NCBI GenBank assembly: GCA_031552235.1
Contig: JAVBMR010000014.1
Coordinates: 1-47,498 of the forward strand
Source of the DNA: WRDF01 sp031552235
Lineage (GTDB): Bacteria > Bacteroidota > Bacteroidia > Bacteroidales > Rikenellaceae
DNA length: 47,498 nucleotides
Direction of reading: 5' to 3'
Below, piece after piece: positions 24,429-32,919 of this stretch. The first letter of the stretch is position 1. The number at the start of each line of letters is the position of its first letter. The translations under genes were made by a program, and so were the position numbers. A model generated the notes under the pieces. The model saw only the letters and a list, made by a program, of their open reading frames with translations, did no database searches and was not told where the DNA came from.

Positions 24429-26714
24429 ATGCCCCGTAAACATCTCATACTATCAGCTTTAACGGCTGCCATCGCCGTTATCGCCGCTGCCGGCTGCAAG
24501 CAGGAACAGGGCGACAGGTACACTCAATTCGTCGATCCGACCATCGGGAGCGGCGCCCACGGACACGTATTTGTCGGGGCCAACGTCCCGTTCGGGGCTG
24601 TGCAACTCGGGCCCACCAACATCAGCCAGGGCTGGGACTGGTGTTCGGGATACCACGAGAGCGACAACACCGTGATAGGGTTCGCCCATACCCACCTCAG
24701 CGGCACGGGCATCGGCGACAAGGGCGACCTGCTTTTCATGCCGATGACCGGGTTCAACGGCTGGGGCGAACGCGAATACATGTCCACATACGACCGCGGC
24801 CGCGAGGTCGCCGAGGCAGGTTATTACAGCACATACCTCGACCGCTACGGTATCACGGCCGAAATGACCGCCACCGCCCGCACAGGCCTCCACAGGTACA
24901 CTTTCCCGGCTACAGACTCGGCATACATCCTCATCAACCTCGAAAAGGGCATCGGGTGGGATAAACTGACGAAATATGCCGTCAAGGCCGATTTCAAAGG
25001 CGCGGACGGCAGTGGCGGCAGTATGACCGGCGGCGACAGGGATTTCGAAGACTGGGTGCAAATCACGAAAGGCACGAACGTTATACAAGGCTGCCGTATG
25101 TCGGAAGGCTGGGCGAAGGACGACCGTGTGTATTTCTACGCCGTGTTCTCCAATCCCGTCTACGGTGTGACGCAAAATAATCCGAAGCTGTTGGTCAACC
25201 TTGGGAAACTGATTAAAAATGAGAACGTCGAGGTACGTGTCGGCATCTCGGGCGTGAGCATAGCCGAGGCAAAAGCCAACCTCGAAGCGGAAAGCTCGAA
25301 ACTGAGTTTCGACCGGGCACGCATTAACGCGCAAAAAGCATGGGACGACGTCCTTGGCAAGATCGAGGTCGAAACCGACGACACGGCGCGCCTGCGCACG
25401 TTCTACACAGCCCTCTACCACGCGTCGTTCTTCCCGGCCATATTCAGCGACGTTTCGGGCGCGTACCGCGGCGCCGACGGGAAAAATTACCGTAACCCCG
25501 GACACGACGTATATACCATATTCTCGTTGTGGGACACCTACCGCGCAGCCCACCCGCTATACACCATTACCGAACCGGAACGCGTGAGCGACTTCATAAA
25601 CACCTTCATCGGCATATACGGACAGCAGGGCAAAGTCCCCGTGTGGCATCTGGCAGGCAACGAAACCGACTGCATGGTGGGCTTCCCGTCGGTCATGGTC
25701 ATCGCCGACGCAATCCTCAAGGACATCCCGGGTTTCGACGTTGACAGAGCATACGAGGCCATCAAAGCATACGAAAACCTCGACGAGCGCGGCCTGAAAC
25801 AGATCCGCGAAATAGGCTACATCCCTGCCGACCAGGAGGGCGAATCCGTGGCCAAGGCGCTGGAATACTGCATCGCCGACTGGGCTATAGCGCAGGTTGC
25901 CAAGAAACTGGGCAAGACCGAAGACTACGAACATTTCCTCGCCCGTTCGAAAGGATACACCAAATATTTCGACAGCAGCGACGGGTTCTTCAAGGGCCTG
26001 CTGGCCGACGGAAGCCGCCGCACGCCGTTCAGCCCTCTGCACTCGCAACACCGCGGCGACGACTTCTGCGAGGGCAACGCCTGGCAATACCTCTGGCTCG
26101 TGCCGCACGATTTCGAAGGGCTGTTCGCGCTGTTCCTCAGCGAAGCGGCGGTCGAAGAAAAGCTCGACCTGACGTTCACGATCCCCTACGAAGCCACCGA
26201 AGGATCGTCGGCGGATATCTCGGGCCTCATCGGGCAGTACGCGCAGGGCAACGAACCCAACCACTCGACCATTTACGCATACGCCTACCTCGGCAAGCAA
26301 TGGAAAACAGCCAAACTCGCCAGGCAGATAATGGACGAACAGTTCCATGATGGGCGCGACGGGCTTTGCGGAAACGAGGACGCCGGGCAAATGTCGGCAT
26401 GGTATGTCCTGAACGCCCTCGGGTTCTACTCGGCCAACCCCTCGAACGGAGCGTTCGTACTCGGAAGCCCGGTATTCGACAAGGCAACGATATCACTCCC
26501 GGACGGCAAGAAATTCTCGGTTATCGCAAACAATAACTCCAAGGATAATATCTACATACAGTCCGTGAAACTCAACGGAGCGGACTATACGAGGAGTTAC
26601 ATAACATACGCCGACATAATGCAGGGCGGCACGCTCGAAATCGAAATGGGCCCGCAGCCCAACGTCGAATTCGGCATCGCTCCGGAAAACAGGCCGAGAT
26701 CGGTAATGCAATAA
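24429..26714 (+). CDS. GH92 alpha-mannosidase, lipoprotein
   Basis: A 761-residue glycoside hydrolase family 92 enzyme. Family knowledge: GH92 enzymes are calcium-dependent exo-alpha-mannosidases (mostly alpha-1,2) that invert configuration and trim N-glycans or yeast mannan. The signal peptide ends AAAGC with Cys23, so it is membrane-anchored. The N-terminal beta-sandwich starts FVDPTIGSGAHGH and contains GFAHTHLSGTG. The (alpha/alpha)6 domain has NETDCMVGFPS, the catalytic-acid segment FCEGNAWQYLW (Glu about residue 548), GNEPNHSTIYAY and the base-containing CGNEDAGQMSAWYV (Asp about 651). All hallmark motifs are present, so it should be active. It precedes a small membrane protein and a GH38 mannosidase, a likely functional partner. 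Confidence 0.95.
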   Translation: MPRKHLILSALTAAIAVIAAAGCKQEQGDRYTQFVDPTIGSGAHGHVFVGANVPFGAVQLGPTNISQGWDWCSGYHESDNTVIGFAHTHLSGTGIGDKGDLLFMPMTGFNGWGEREYMSTYDRGREVAEAGYYSTYLDRYGITAEMTATARTGLHRYTFPATDSAYILINLEKGIGWDKLTKYAVKADFKGADGSGGSMTGGDRDFEDWVQITKGTNVIQGCRMSEGWAKDDRVYFYAVFSNPVYGVTQNNPKLLVNLGKLIKNENVEVRVGISGVSIAEAKANLEAESSKLSFDRARINAQKAWDDVLGKIEVETDDTARLRTFYTALYHASFFPAIFSDVSGAYRGADGKNYRNPGHDVYTIFSLWDTYRAAHPLYTITEPERVSDFINTFIGIYGQQGKVPVWHLAGNETDCMVGFPSVMVIADAILKDIPGFDVDRAYEAIKAYENLDERGLKQIREIGYIPADQEGESVAKALEYCIADWAIAQVAKKLGKTEDYEHFLARSKGYTKYFDSSDGFFKGLLADGSRRTPFSPLHSQHRGDDFCEGNAWQYLWLVPHDFEGLFALFLSEAAVEEKLDLTFTIPYEATEGSSADISGLIGQYAQGNEPNHSTIYAYAYLGKQWKTAKLARQIMDEQFHDGRDGLCGNEDAGQMSAWYVLNALGFYSANPSNGAFVLGSPVFDKATISLPDGKKFSVIANNNSKDNIYIQSVKLNGADYTRSYITYADIMQGGTLEIEMGPQPNVEFGIAPENRPRSVMQ

Positions 26715-26762
26715 TTCCATCCAGCACGATTTTTGCGCAACAACCACATAAACAGTACCGAC

Positions 26763-27203
26763 ATGGAAAACAACAAGGCACCCAAGCGGGGTTGGAAAAA
26801 ATTCCGCAACATTACGATAGCGGTAATAATCATAGGATTAGGGCTTTTCATCGGCATCAGGTTCTATTTCCCGTTCGGCGAAGGCGTCAAGACGGGGCAG
26901 CTCAACTTCGTGGTCTACAAAGGTGTGATATTCAAGACATACGAGGGCAAACTGATACAGACAGGGTTCTATTCCAATCCCGGCGGCGGCATCCAGTCCA
27001 ACGAGTTCAATTTCTCGGTGGCCGACCCGGAGATCGCCGAAAAGCTCATGAGGGCAGGCGGGCAGGTGGTCGAACTGCGTTATAAGGAATACTTCGGCGC
27101 GCTGCCGTGGCGCGGCTATTCGAAATACATAGTGGACGAGATAATAAACATATCGGACACGGCGGCACCGATAGATTCCGACCCGCCGGTTAACGTCCAG
27201 TAA
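26763..27203 (+). CDS. Conserved single-TM protein of unknown function
   Basis: A 146-residue protein starting at ATG 26763 (MENNKAPKRGWKKF); an earlier in-frame ATG at 26733 is possible. A basic start is followed by one membrane helix (ITIAVIIIGLGLFIGIRFYF) and then an extracytoplasmic beta-type domain with VKTGQLNFVVYKGVIFKTYE, IQSNEFNFSVADPEIAEKL and KEYFGALPWRGYSKYIVD. I recall near-identical conserved stretches in Bacteroidales proteins sometimes mislabelled as 6-phosphogluconate dehydrogenase; nothing here supports that enzyme. It sits 48 bases after GH92, with a possible shared transcript. Function unknown. Confidence 0.8.
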   Translation: MENNKAPKRGWKKFRNITIAVIIIGLGLFIGIRFYFPFGEGVKTGQLNFVVYKGVIFKTYEGKLIQTGFYSNPGGGIQSNEFNFSVADPEIAEKLMRAGGQVVELRYKEYFGALPWRGYSKYIVDEIINISDTAAPIDSDPPVNVQ

Positions 27204-27330
27204 GCGTAATAAATACTTACCCGCGCGCCTACTATACAGTTTGCCGCCGGCGGTGGGCGTAGTTTCGCAGTACAGCGTTTCGGGTGCGGATCGACGTTCC
27301 CGCTCTATCGGAGTCGCCGAAGCGACCAGC

Positions 27331-27417
27331 CTGCCGCATGGGGCGGCAGACTGCAGGGCTTGCCTGCGGCAAGCCTCCCAATGCAATGGCCATGAGGCCG
27401 CGCTCCACGCGCGGCCT
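27331..27417. repeat. Three consecutive GC-rich hairpins in the GH92-GH38 spacer
   Basis: Stems are 27331-27337 with 27343-27349 (CTGCCGC), 27357-27364 with 27368-27375 (GGCTTGCC), and 27395-27403 with 27409-27417 (AGGCCGCGC). They fill part of the 387-base gap from 27204 to 27590, which has no gene I can support. They lack T runs and resemble stacked intergenic repeats or RNA stabilisers rather than a terminator. Confidence 0.5.
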
Positions 27418-27590
27418 ATATAATTCGCTCAACTCGCCGTACAGTGGGCATTTCGCGCATAAGCGTTATAAATAACGCTTATTCCCCGATCGATAAAATT
27501 CCATCAGCAAACCTATCCGGAATCCGCAGGAAAAACGTATCTTGTGGGAACTTTTTCTTAGCGCGACCTAATATTAACCTAAAAATACCA

Positions 27591-30500
27591 ATGAAGCGAC
27601 TATCTCTACTTTTATTATCGGCTGTTCTCGCCGCGGGCGCTGCCAACGCACAGGAAAAGAAAGCCTACATCGTCTCGGACGCACACTTCGACTCGCAATG
27701 GAACTGGGACGTGCAGAAATCCATCTCGGAGTACATCCCTAAAACGCTCGACCAGAACCTGTTCCTGCTCGGGAAGTACCCAAATTACGTCTTCAACTTC
27801 GAAGGCGGAATCAAGTACCAGTGGATGAAGGAATATTTCCCGCACCAGTACGAACTTATTAAAAAATACATTGACGAAGGCCGCTGGCACGTCACAGGCA
27901 GCACCTGGGACGCCACCGACCCCAATATCCCGTCGGCCGAATCTTTCACCCGAAACATCCTCTACGGCCAGCACTTCTTCCGCGATGAGTTCGGCGTCGA
28001 GAGTACCGACATCTTCCTGCCCGACTGCTTCGGCTTCGGCTGGACGCTTCCGACCATAGCGGCGCACTCGGGACTCATCGGCTTCTCGACCCAGAAGCTC
28101 ATGTGGCGCCAGAAACCGTTCTACGAAAACGGCAGTAAGATTCCGTTCGAGATCGGCCTGTGGGAAGGCGTCGACGGTTCGCGCATCATGATGGTGGCCG
28201 ACGCACACAACTATACCACGAAATGGCGCGATGAAGACCTCAGCTACAGCCAGCAACTCATGCGCATTATAGACAAAAGCCCCATAAACACCGTCTACCA
28301 CTACTACGGCACGGGCGACACGGGCGGCGCACCGACTATCGAGTCTGTCCGCGCGGTCGAAAAAGGCGTTAACGGCGACGGCCCCATCAAGATCATCAGC
28401 GCCACCAGCGACCAACTCTACAAAGACTACCTGCCGTTCGACAAGCACCCGGAACTCCCGGTCTACAACGGCGAACTGCTGATGGACGTACACGCCACGG
28501 GCTGCTACACCTCGCAGGCGATGATGAAACTCTACAACCGCCGCAACGAACTGCTGGCCGACGCCGCAGAACGCAGCGCCGTGGTTTCGGACTGGATGGG
28601 CGGCTATGCATATCCGAAAGCGATGCTCACCGAAGCCTGGAAGCGCGTCATCTGGCACCAGTTCCACGACGACCTCACCGGAACGAGCCTCCCGCGCGCC
28701 TACGAATTCTCGTGGAACGACGAGCTTATCTCGCTCAAGCAATTCGGCAACGTGCTCAACACATCGGTCGGCGCGGTTTCGCGCTCGCTCGACACACGCG
28801 TCAACGGAACTCCGCTCATCGTCTACAACCCGTCGGCATTCCCGGTTTCGGAGGTTGTAGAGGTAAGCCTGGACGTGCCGGCAAAAACCAAAACGGTGGC
28901 GGTATACGACGAAAAAGGCCAGCAGGTACGCAGTCAGATCATCTCGAACGACAACAACGGCAAGATCGTAATGCTCGTCGAGGCTTCGATGCCTTCGCTC
29001 GGCTACGCGGTTTATGAAGTGAGGAGAGGCGGACGCCAAACGACCAACCAGGCGCTCAAAGCAAGCGGCAACCAGATCGAGAACAGCGTCTATAAAGTTA
29101 CGCTCGACGGTAACGGCGACATAGCCTCCATCGTGGACAAACGCAGCGGCAAGGAATTGGTAGAGAGCGGCAAAGCCGTTCGCCTCGCGCTCTTCACTCC
29201 GAACGAATCGTTCCGCTGGCCGGCATGGGAGATCATCAAAACGGCTATGGACGCCGAACCTGTGGCCATAACCGGAAACGTGAAGGTGAGCGTGGCCGAA
29301 AACGGCCCGGTACGCTCGACCATGCGCGTTGAACGTACATACGAAGGCTCGACGTTCGTGCAGTACATCCGTCTCACGGAAGCAGGTCAGAAAGACCGCA
29401 TCGACATTTACAACGAGATCGACTGGCAGTCGAGCAACGCCCTGCTGAAAGCCGAATTCCCGCTCAGCTTCGCAAACGAGAAAGCCACATACGATCTGGG
29501 CGTAGGCTCTGTGGAGCGCGGCAACAACACCGACATCAAATACGAAGTGTACGCACAGCAGTGGGCCGACCTCACCGCCCCGGACAAAGCCTACGGCGTT
29601 TCGATCATGAACAACTGCAAGTACGGCTGGGATAAACCGAACGATAACACACTGCGCCTGACCCTATTGCATACACCGGCCACCAAAGGCGGGTACAGGT
29701 ATCAGGACAAGCAGGACATGGGTAAGCACCACTTTATCTACTCAATCTTCGGCCACACCGGCGACTACCAAACAGGCGGAACTGTTCGCAAAGCCGAGGT
29801 GCTCAACCAGCCGTTCTACGTTTTCACAGCGCCCAAACATGAGGGCCAGCTCGGCAAATCGTTCTCGTTCGTGAACGTTGACAACGAAAACGTTGCCCTG
29901 CGCGCCATGAAACAGGCCGAAAAATCGGACGAATACGTACTGAGGTTCTACGAAACCAGCGGCAAGGGCAAGCAGGATTTCAAAGTCGCATTCCCGGTGG
30001 ACATCGTTTCGGTAGTGGAACTCAACGGCGTCGAGGATGAGATAAGCAAAGTAGCTTCGGCAGGCAATTCGTTCTCGTATTCGATCGGCAAGTTCGGTAT
30101 GAAGACCTTCAAAGTCAAGCTGGTGTCTCCCGCGGTCAAAGTCGAACCGACCCCGTGCGCGACTGTCGAACTGCCATATAACGCCAAAACAGCAACCTAT
30201 AATTCGTTCCGCAACGTGGCCAACTTCGACGGCAAAGGCTACACCTACGCCGCCGAACTCCTGCCTGACGAAATTGAGTTCCGCGGCATCAGGTTCACGC
30301 TCCCGGGCGGCGACGTGCCCAATGGAGTGAAGTCGAAAGGCGACACAATCGCGCTTCCGCAGGGAGCGTACAACAAACTCTACCTGCTGGCCGCCTCGAC
30401 CCAATACGATAACAAAGTGAAATTCAACGTGGGCGGCAAGGTACAGGAAGCCCTCGTGCCTTACTACTCGGGCTTCATCGGCCAGTGGGGCCACACGGGC

Positions 30501-31196
30501 CACACCGAGGCGTTCTTTAAAGCTGCCGACATTGCCTATGTCGGAACGCACCGCCATAACATGCTAGAAAATAAGGACATGCCGTACGAATTCACCTACA
30601 TGTTCTGCATCCCGCTCGACATCCCGGCAGGGGCCAAGACCCTCATCCTGCCCGAAGACCCGCGCATAACGATCTTCGCGGCCACGGCTGCCAACGACCA
30701 GAACAACCTCGTCAAACCCGCCTGCCACTTGCTGAAGGTCAACCTTCCGTTCAAGCTGGCCGACGACGAGGCCGTGATGAACCGCAACCTCGTGTTCGGC
30801 AAGAAAGTCATAGGCAAATCGGCCGAAACCAATTCTTCTGAGCGTGCCGAATGCGCATTCGACGGCGATATCGCCACAAAATGGTGCGACAACACGATCA
30901 ACAAGCCGAAATTCATCGAGATAGACCTCGGCAAGGAAGAAACGGTCAAAGGTTGGAGCGTGTTCCACGCCGGCATGGAAAGCCTGAACTGGATAACCAA
31001 AGAGTTCAGCCTCGAAACGAAACTCAACGCGGGCGACGAGTGGAAAACCGTCGACTCGGTGTCCGACAACACGTCTAACGAAACCGACCGCCTGCTCCAG
31101 CAGCCCATGAAGGCCCGCTACGTAAGGCTCACGATCACGAAACCCGACCAGAGCGAAGGCATCGCAGCCCGCATATACGAATTCAGCGTGTATTAA
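27591..31196 (+). CDS. Secreted GH38 alpha-mannosidase with discoidin-like C-terminus
   Basis: A 1201-residue enzyme. ATG 27591 begins a clean signal peptide (MKRLSLLLLSAVLAAGAANA); the frame is open upstream but not signal-like. Family knowledge: GH38 enzymes are zinc-dependent retaining alpha-mannosidases. The zinc-binding His and Asp are in SDAHFDSQWNW (H32, D34), the nucleophile Asp is in FLPDCFGFGW (D145), and WHQFHDDLTGTSLPRAYE is the other metal-site motif. A beta-sandwich C-terminal catalytic half follows. Residues about 1075-1201 resemble an F5/8 type C/CBM32-like domain (ECAFDGDIATKWCDN, FIEIDLGKEETVKGW, KARYVRLTITKP), which probably binds glycan. With GH92 upstream it suggests degradation of mannose-rich host or yeast glycans. 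Confidence 0.95.
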   Translation: MKRLSLLLLSAVLAAGAANAQEKKAYIVSDAHFDSQWNWDVQKSISEYIPKTLDQNLFLLGKYPNYVFNFEGGIKYQWMKEYFPHQYELIKKYIDEGRWHVTGSTWDATDPNIPSAESFTRNILYGQHFFRDEFGVESTDIFLPDCFGFGWTLPTIAAHSGLIGFSTQKLMWRQKPFYENGSKIPFEIGLWEGVDGSRIMMVADAHNYTTKWRDEDLSYSQQLMRIIDKSPINTVYHYYGTGDTGGAPTIESVRAVEKGVNGDGPIKIISATSDQLYKDYLPFDKHPELPVYNGELLMDVHATGCYTSQAMMKLYNRRNELLADAAERSAVVSDWMGGYAYPKAMLTEAWKRVIWHQFHDDLTGTSLPRAYEFSWNDELISLKQFGNVLNTSVGAVSRSLDTRVNGTPLIVYNPSAFPVSEVVEVSLDVPAKTKTVAVYDEKGQQVRSQIISNDNNGKIVMLVEASMPSLGYAVYEVRRGGRQTTNQALKASGNQIENSVYKVTLDGNGDIASIVDKRSGKELVESGKAVRLALFTPNESFRWPAWEIIKTAMDAEPVAITGNVKVSVAENGPVRSTMRVERTYEGSTFVQYIRLTEAGQKDRIDIYNEIDWQSSNALLKAEFPLSFANEKATYDLGVGSVERGNNTDIKYEVYAQQWADLTAPDKAYGVSIMNNCKYGWDKPNDNTLRLTLLHTPATKGGYRYQDKQDMGKHHFIYSIFGHTGDYQTGGTVRKAEVLNQPFYVFTAPKHEGQLGKSFSFVNVDNENVALRAMKQAEKSDEYVLRFYETSGKGKQDFKVAFPVDIVSVVELNGVEDEISKVASAGNSFSYSIGKFGMKTFKVKLVSPAVKVEPTPCATVELPYNAKTATYNSFRNVANFDGKGYTYAAELLPDEIEFRGIRFTLPGGDVPNGVKSKGDTIALPQGAYNKLYLLAASTQYDNKVKFNVGGKVQEALVPYYSGFIGQWGHTGHTEAFFKAADIAYVGTHRHNMLENKDMPYEFTYMFCIPLDIPAGAKTLILPEDPRITIFAATAANDQNNLVKPACHLLKVNLPFKLADDEAVMNRNLVFGKKVIGKSAETNSSERAECAFDGDIATKWCDNTINKPKFIEIDLGKEETVKGWSVFHAGMESLNWITKEFSLETKLNAGDEWKTVDSVSDNTSNETDRLLQQPMKARYVRLTITKPDQSEGIAARIYEFSVY

Positions 31197-31213
31197 CGGT
31201 TGCTGCCATGCAT

Positions 31214-31247
31214 AAAAAGGCCGCCCATTGCAATGGGCGGCCTTTTT
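31214..31247. terminator. Perfect 34-base palindromic terminator
   Basis: Positions 31214-31230 are the exact reverse complement of 31231-31247. A5 precedes and T5 follows the GC core, so it can end transcripts from both sides. It follows the GH38 stop by 17 bases. Confidence 0.85.
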
Positions 31248-31363
31248 GTGGTCGATGCTGACCGGACATCATGTTTTTTCACACCACGGCGAATGAAACA
31301 GCCCGCCGCATGAGGCGAACGATCCGATGTGATTCGACGCCCCTGCTCTATCCGTGCCGCGGA

Positions 31364-31400
31364 AGCGATAAGGCCGCCCGCAAAGGGCGGCCTTATCGCT
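31364..31400. terminator. 16-bp hairpin at the 3' end of the minus-strand operon
   Basis: 31364-31379 (AGCGATAAGGCCGCCC) pairs perfectly with 31385-31400 around GCAAA. It shares the GGCCGCCC/GGGCGGCC core with the 31214 palindrome. It lies 75 bases beyond the ftcD stop. Confidence 0.7.
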
Positions 31401-31474
31401 ATAACCGGTTATTTCACACCCAAACCTTCCAATGCGAGTTAACGTCCTTGCTCTATCCGTGTGCCTGCCGGCAC

Positions 31475-32371
31475 CTACTCCATCAGGTGCGATTCGAGTA
31501 TGCGCGAGGTATCGAAGCCATCGAGGCCAAGATAATAAGCGGCCGTGTCGACCAACGCCTCGATGGGCATAAGCCCGATAAGTTCGCCGCCAGCGACCGT
31601 GACGCCGTACCTTGCCGCCTCCATGCGCACCATCTCATGTGCCCGGTAAACGGCGGTCTGCGTATAATCGGTAAGGTTCATAGATACCTGAACGATACCT
31701 TTTTCGGCAAGGTCTACGCCCATGGCTTTACAAAATCGCAGGCCGCCGCCGGAACCGCGCACCCTCCGCGCCACGGCACGGGCGACGTCGAGATCCTGCG
31801 TATTAAGGTTCACGTTATATGCTATCAGATACTGCCTCGCTCCGATGACTGACGCACCGGCTGTCGGGTGCGGCGCGGCAGGCCCGAAATCGGGCTTCCA
31901 CTCAGGCTGCGCCATCTTCGCGGCAAGGCCTTCGAACTGCCCCCGGCGCACATCGGCGAGGTTCTCGCGGTGCGGCGCCGAAGCGGCTTTTTCATAGAGG
32001 TAGACAGGCAGGCCATACCGCGAAGCAGCCTCACGAGCAACTTCACGCGCGAGTTCCGCGGCCTCCTCCATCGCCATACCACGGACGGGTATGAAAGGCA
32101 CGACGTCGGCCGCACCTATGCGCGGATGCCCGCCCGAGTGCGTCCTGAGGTCGATAAGCTCCACGGCCAACCCTATCGCGTCGAGTACGGCGGCTTTCAT
32201 TGCCTCCGGTTCGCCCACGGCAGTCACAACCATACGGTTATGGTCGCGGTCGGCGCTGTAATCGAGCAGTTTAACACCCTCCCTGCCCCGGAACGCCCCG
32301 ACTATACGCTCTATTTTTTCCATATCGCGCCCCTCGCTGAAATTGGGGACACATTCTACGATCTTTTTCAT
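31475..32371 (-). CDS. ftcD: Glutamate formimidoyltransferase
   Basis: A 298-residue enzyme that transfers the formimino group from N-formimidoyl-glutamate (a histidine degradation product) to tetrahydrofolate, in the cytoplasm. The N-terminal subdomain begins MKKIVECVPNFSEGRD with LLDYSADRDHNRMVVT and GGHPRIGAADVVPFIPV. The second subdomain has GARQYLIAYNVNLNTQDLDV and QVSMNLTDYTQT. These are the standard motifs. It lacks the cyclodeaminase domain of bifunctional FTCD; bacteria often encode that separately. No hut gene is adjacent. It lies 81 bases downstream of the ACT gene and may be the last gene of the aromatic operon, or transcribed separately. Confidence 0.95.
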   Translation of the reverse strand: MKKIVECVPNFSEGRDMEKIERIVGAFRGREGVKLLDYSADRDHNRMVVTAVGEPEAMKAAVLDAIGLAVELIDLRTHSGGHPRIGAADVVPFIPVRGMAMEEAAELAREVAREAASRYGLPVYLYEKAASAPHRENLADVRRGQFEGLAAKMAQPEWKPDFGPAAPHPTAGASVIGARQYLIAYNVNLNTQDLDVARAVARRVRGSGGGLRFCKAMGVDLAEKGIVQVSMNLTDYTQTAVYRAHEMVRMEAARYGVTVAGGELIGLMPIEALVDTAAYYLGLDGFDTSRILESHLME

Positions 32372-32452
32372 GCCATGTGATATTCATAGCAAAGATAAAC
32401 AAAAACAGCCCCGCAAAACGCAGGGCCGTTCTAATTTTTCGCACATCCGATA

Positions 32453-32872
32453 TTACACGAACGAACGTTCCGTCAGGACATTGCAGTCGCACGTTTCGAG
32501 CGCCTCGATGCACTTCCCTATATCGGTCGGGCGGATCACCACGTTCGCCACATCGCCCTGCGAGAAAGCGTACATATACTCGATGAACACGCCTTCTTCG
32601 GCCAGGCATTCCATAACTTTCGAAAGAGCGCCGGGGACGTTCGGAAGGCTGATCGCCACCACATCTGTCAGCGACACCCCGAAGCGAGCGTCCCTAAGCA
32701 CCTCGGCGGCCTTGGCCGCGTCAGATACGATAAGCCTCAGCACCCCGAAATCGGTACTCTCGGCGAGGCTGAACGCGAACATATTTATATTATTGGCCGC
32801 GAGGATCTTGGTGACCTCGTTGATGCGGCCCAACTTGTTCTCTATGAACACCGAAAGCTGTTTTACAGTCAT
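32453..32872 (-). CDS. Tandem ACT-domain amino-acid-sensing protein
   Basis: A 139-residue protein of two ACT domains: MTVKQLSVFIENKLGRINEV with FGVLRLIVSD, then VAISLPNVPGALSKVMECLA with DVANVVIRP. ACT domains bind amino acids and regulate metabolism. The start at 32872 (MTVKQL) is chosen; the frame is open further upstream only because it shadows the ligase gene. Family knowledge: stand-alone tandem ACT proteins commonly neighbour phenylacetate-CoA ligase and indolepyruvate oxidoreductase genes in Bacteroidetes and archaea. It starts 47 bases after the paaK stop and probably senses an aromatic amino acid for this pathway. Confidence 0.9.
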   Translation of the reverse strand: MTVKQLSVFIENKLGRINEVTKILAANNINMFAFSLAESTDFGVLRLIVSDAAKAAEVLRDARFGVSLTDVVAISLPNVPGALSKVMECLAEEGVFIEYMYAFSQGDVANVVIRPTDIGKCIEALETCDCNVLTERSFV

Positions 32873-32919
32873 AACCTCAATTTTAAGGATTCGTACTCTA
32901 AATATAATGATTTTCCCGG

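Larger units (their letters stand above)
31214..31461. repeat. Two tandem diverged copies of a spacer unit
   Basis: The same marks occur twice in the same order. Unit 1: hairpin 31214-31247, ACCGG 31261-31265, TTTCACACC 31277-31285, TGCTCTATCCGTG 31344-31356. Unit 2: hairpin 31364-31400, ACCGG 31404-31408, TTTCACACC 31412-31420, TGCTCTATCCGTG 31449-31461. The interiors differ in length and sequence. This explains most of the 278-base gap between GH38 and ftcD. Confidence 0.6.

Noticed and set aside
27241..27475. Small plus-strand ORFs in the GH92-GH38 gap
   Set aside because: They only read through the GC-rich hairpins and show no start context or protein features.
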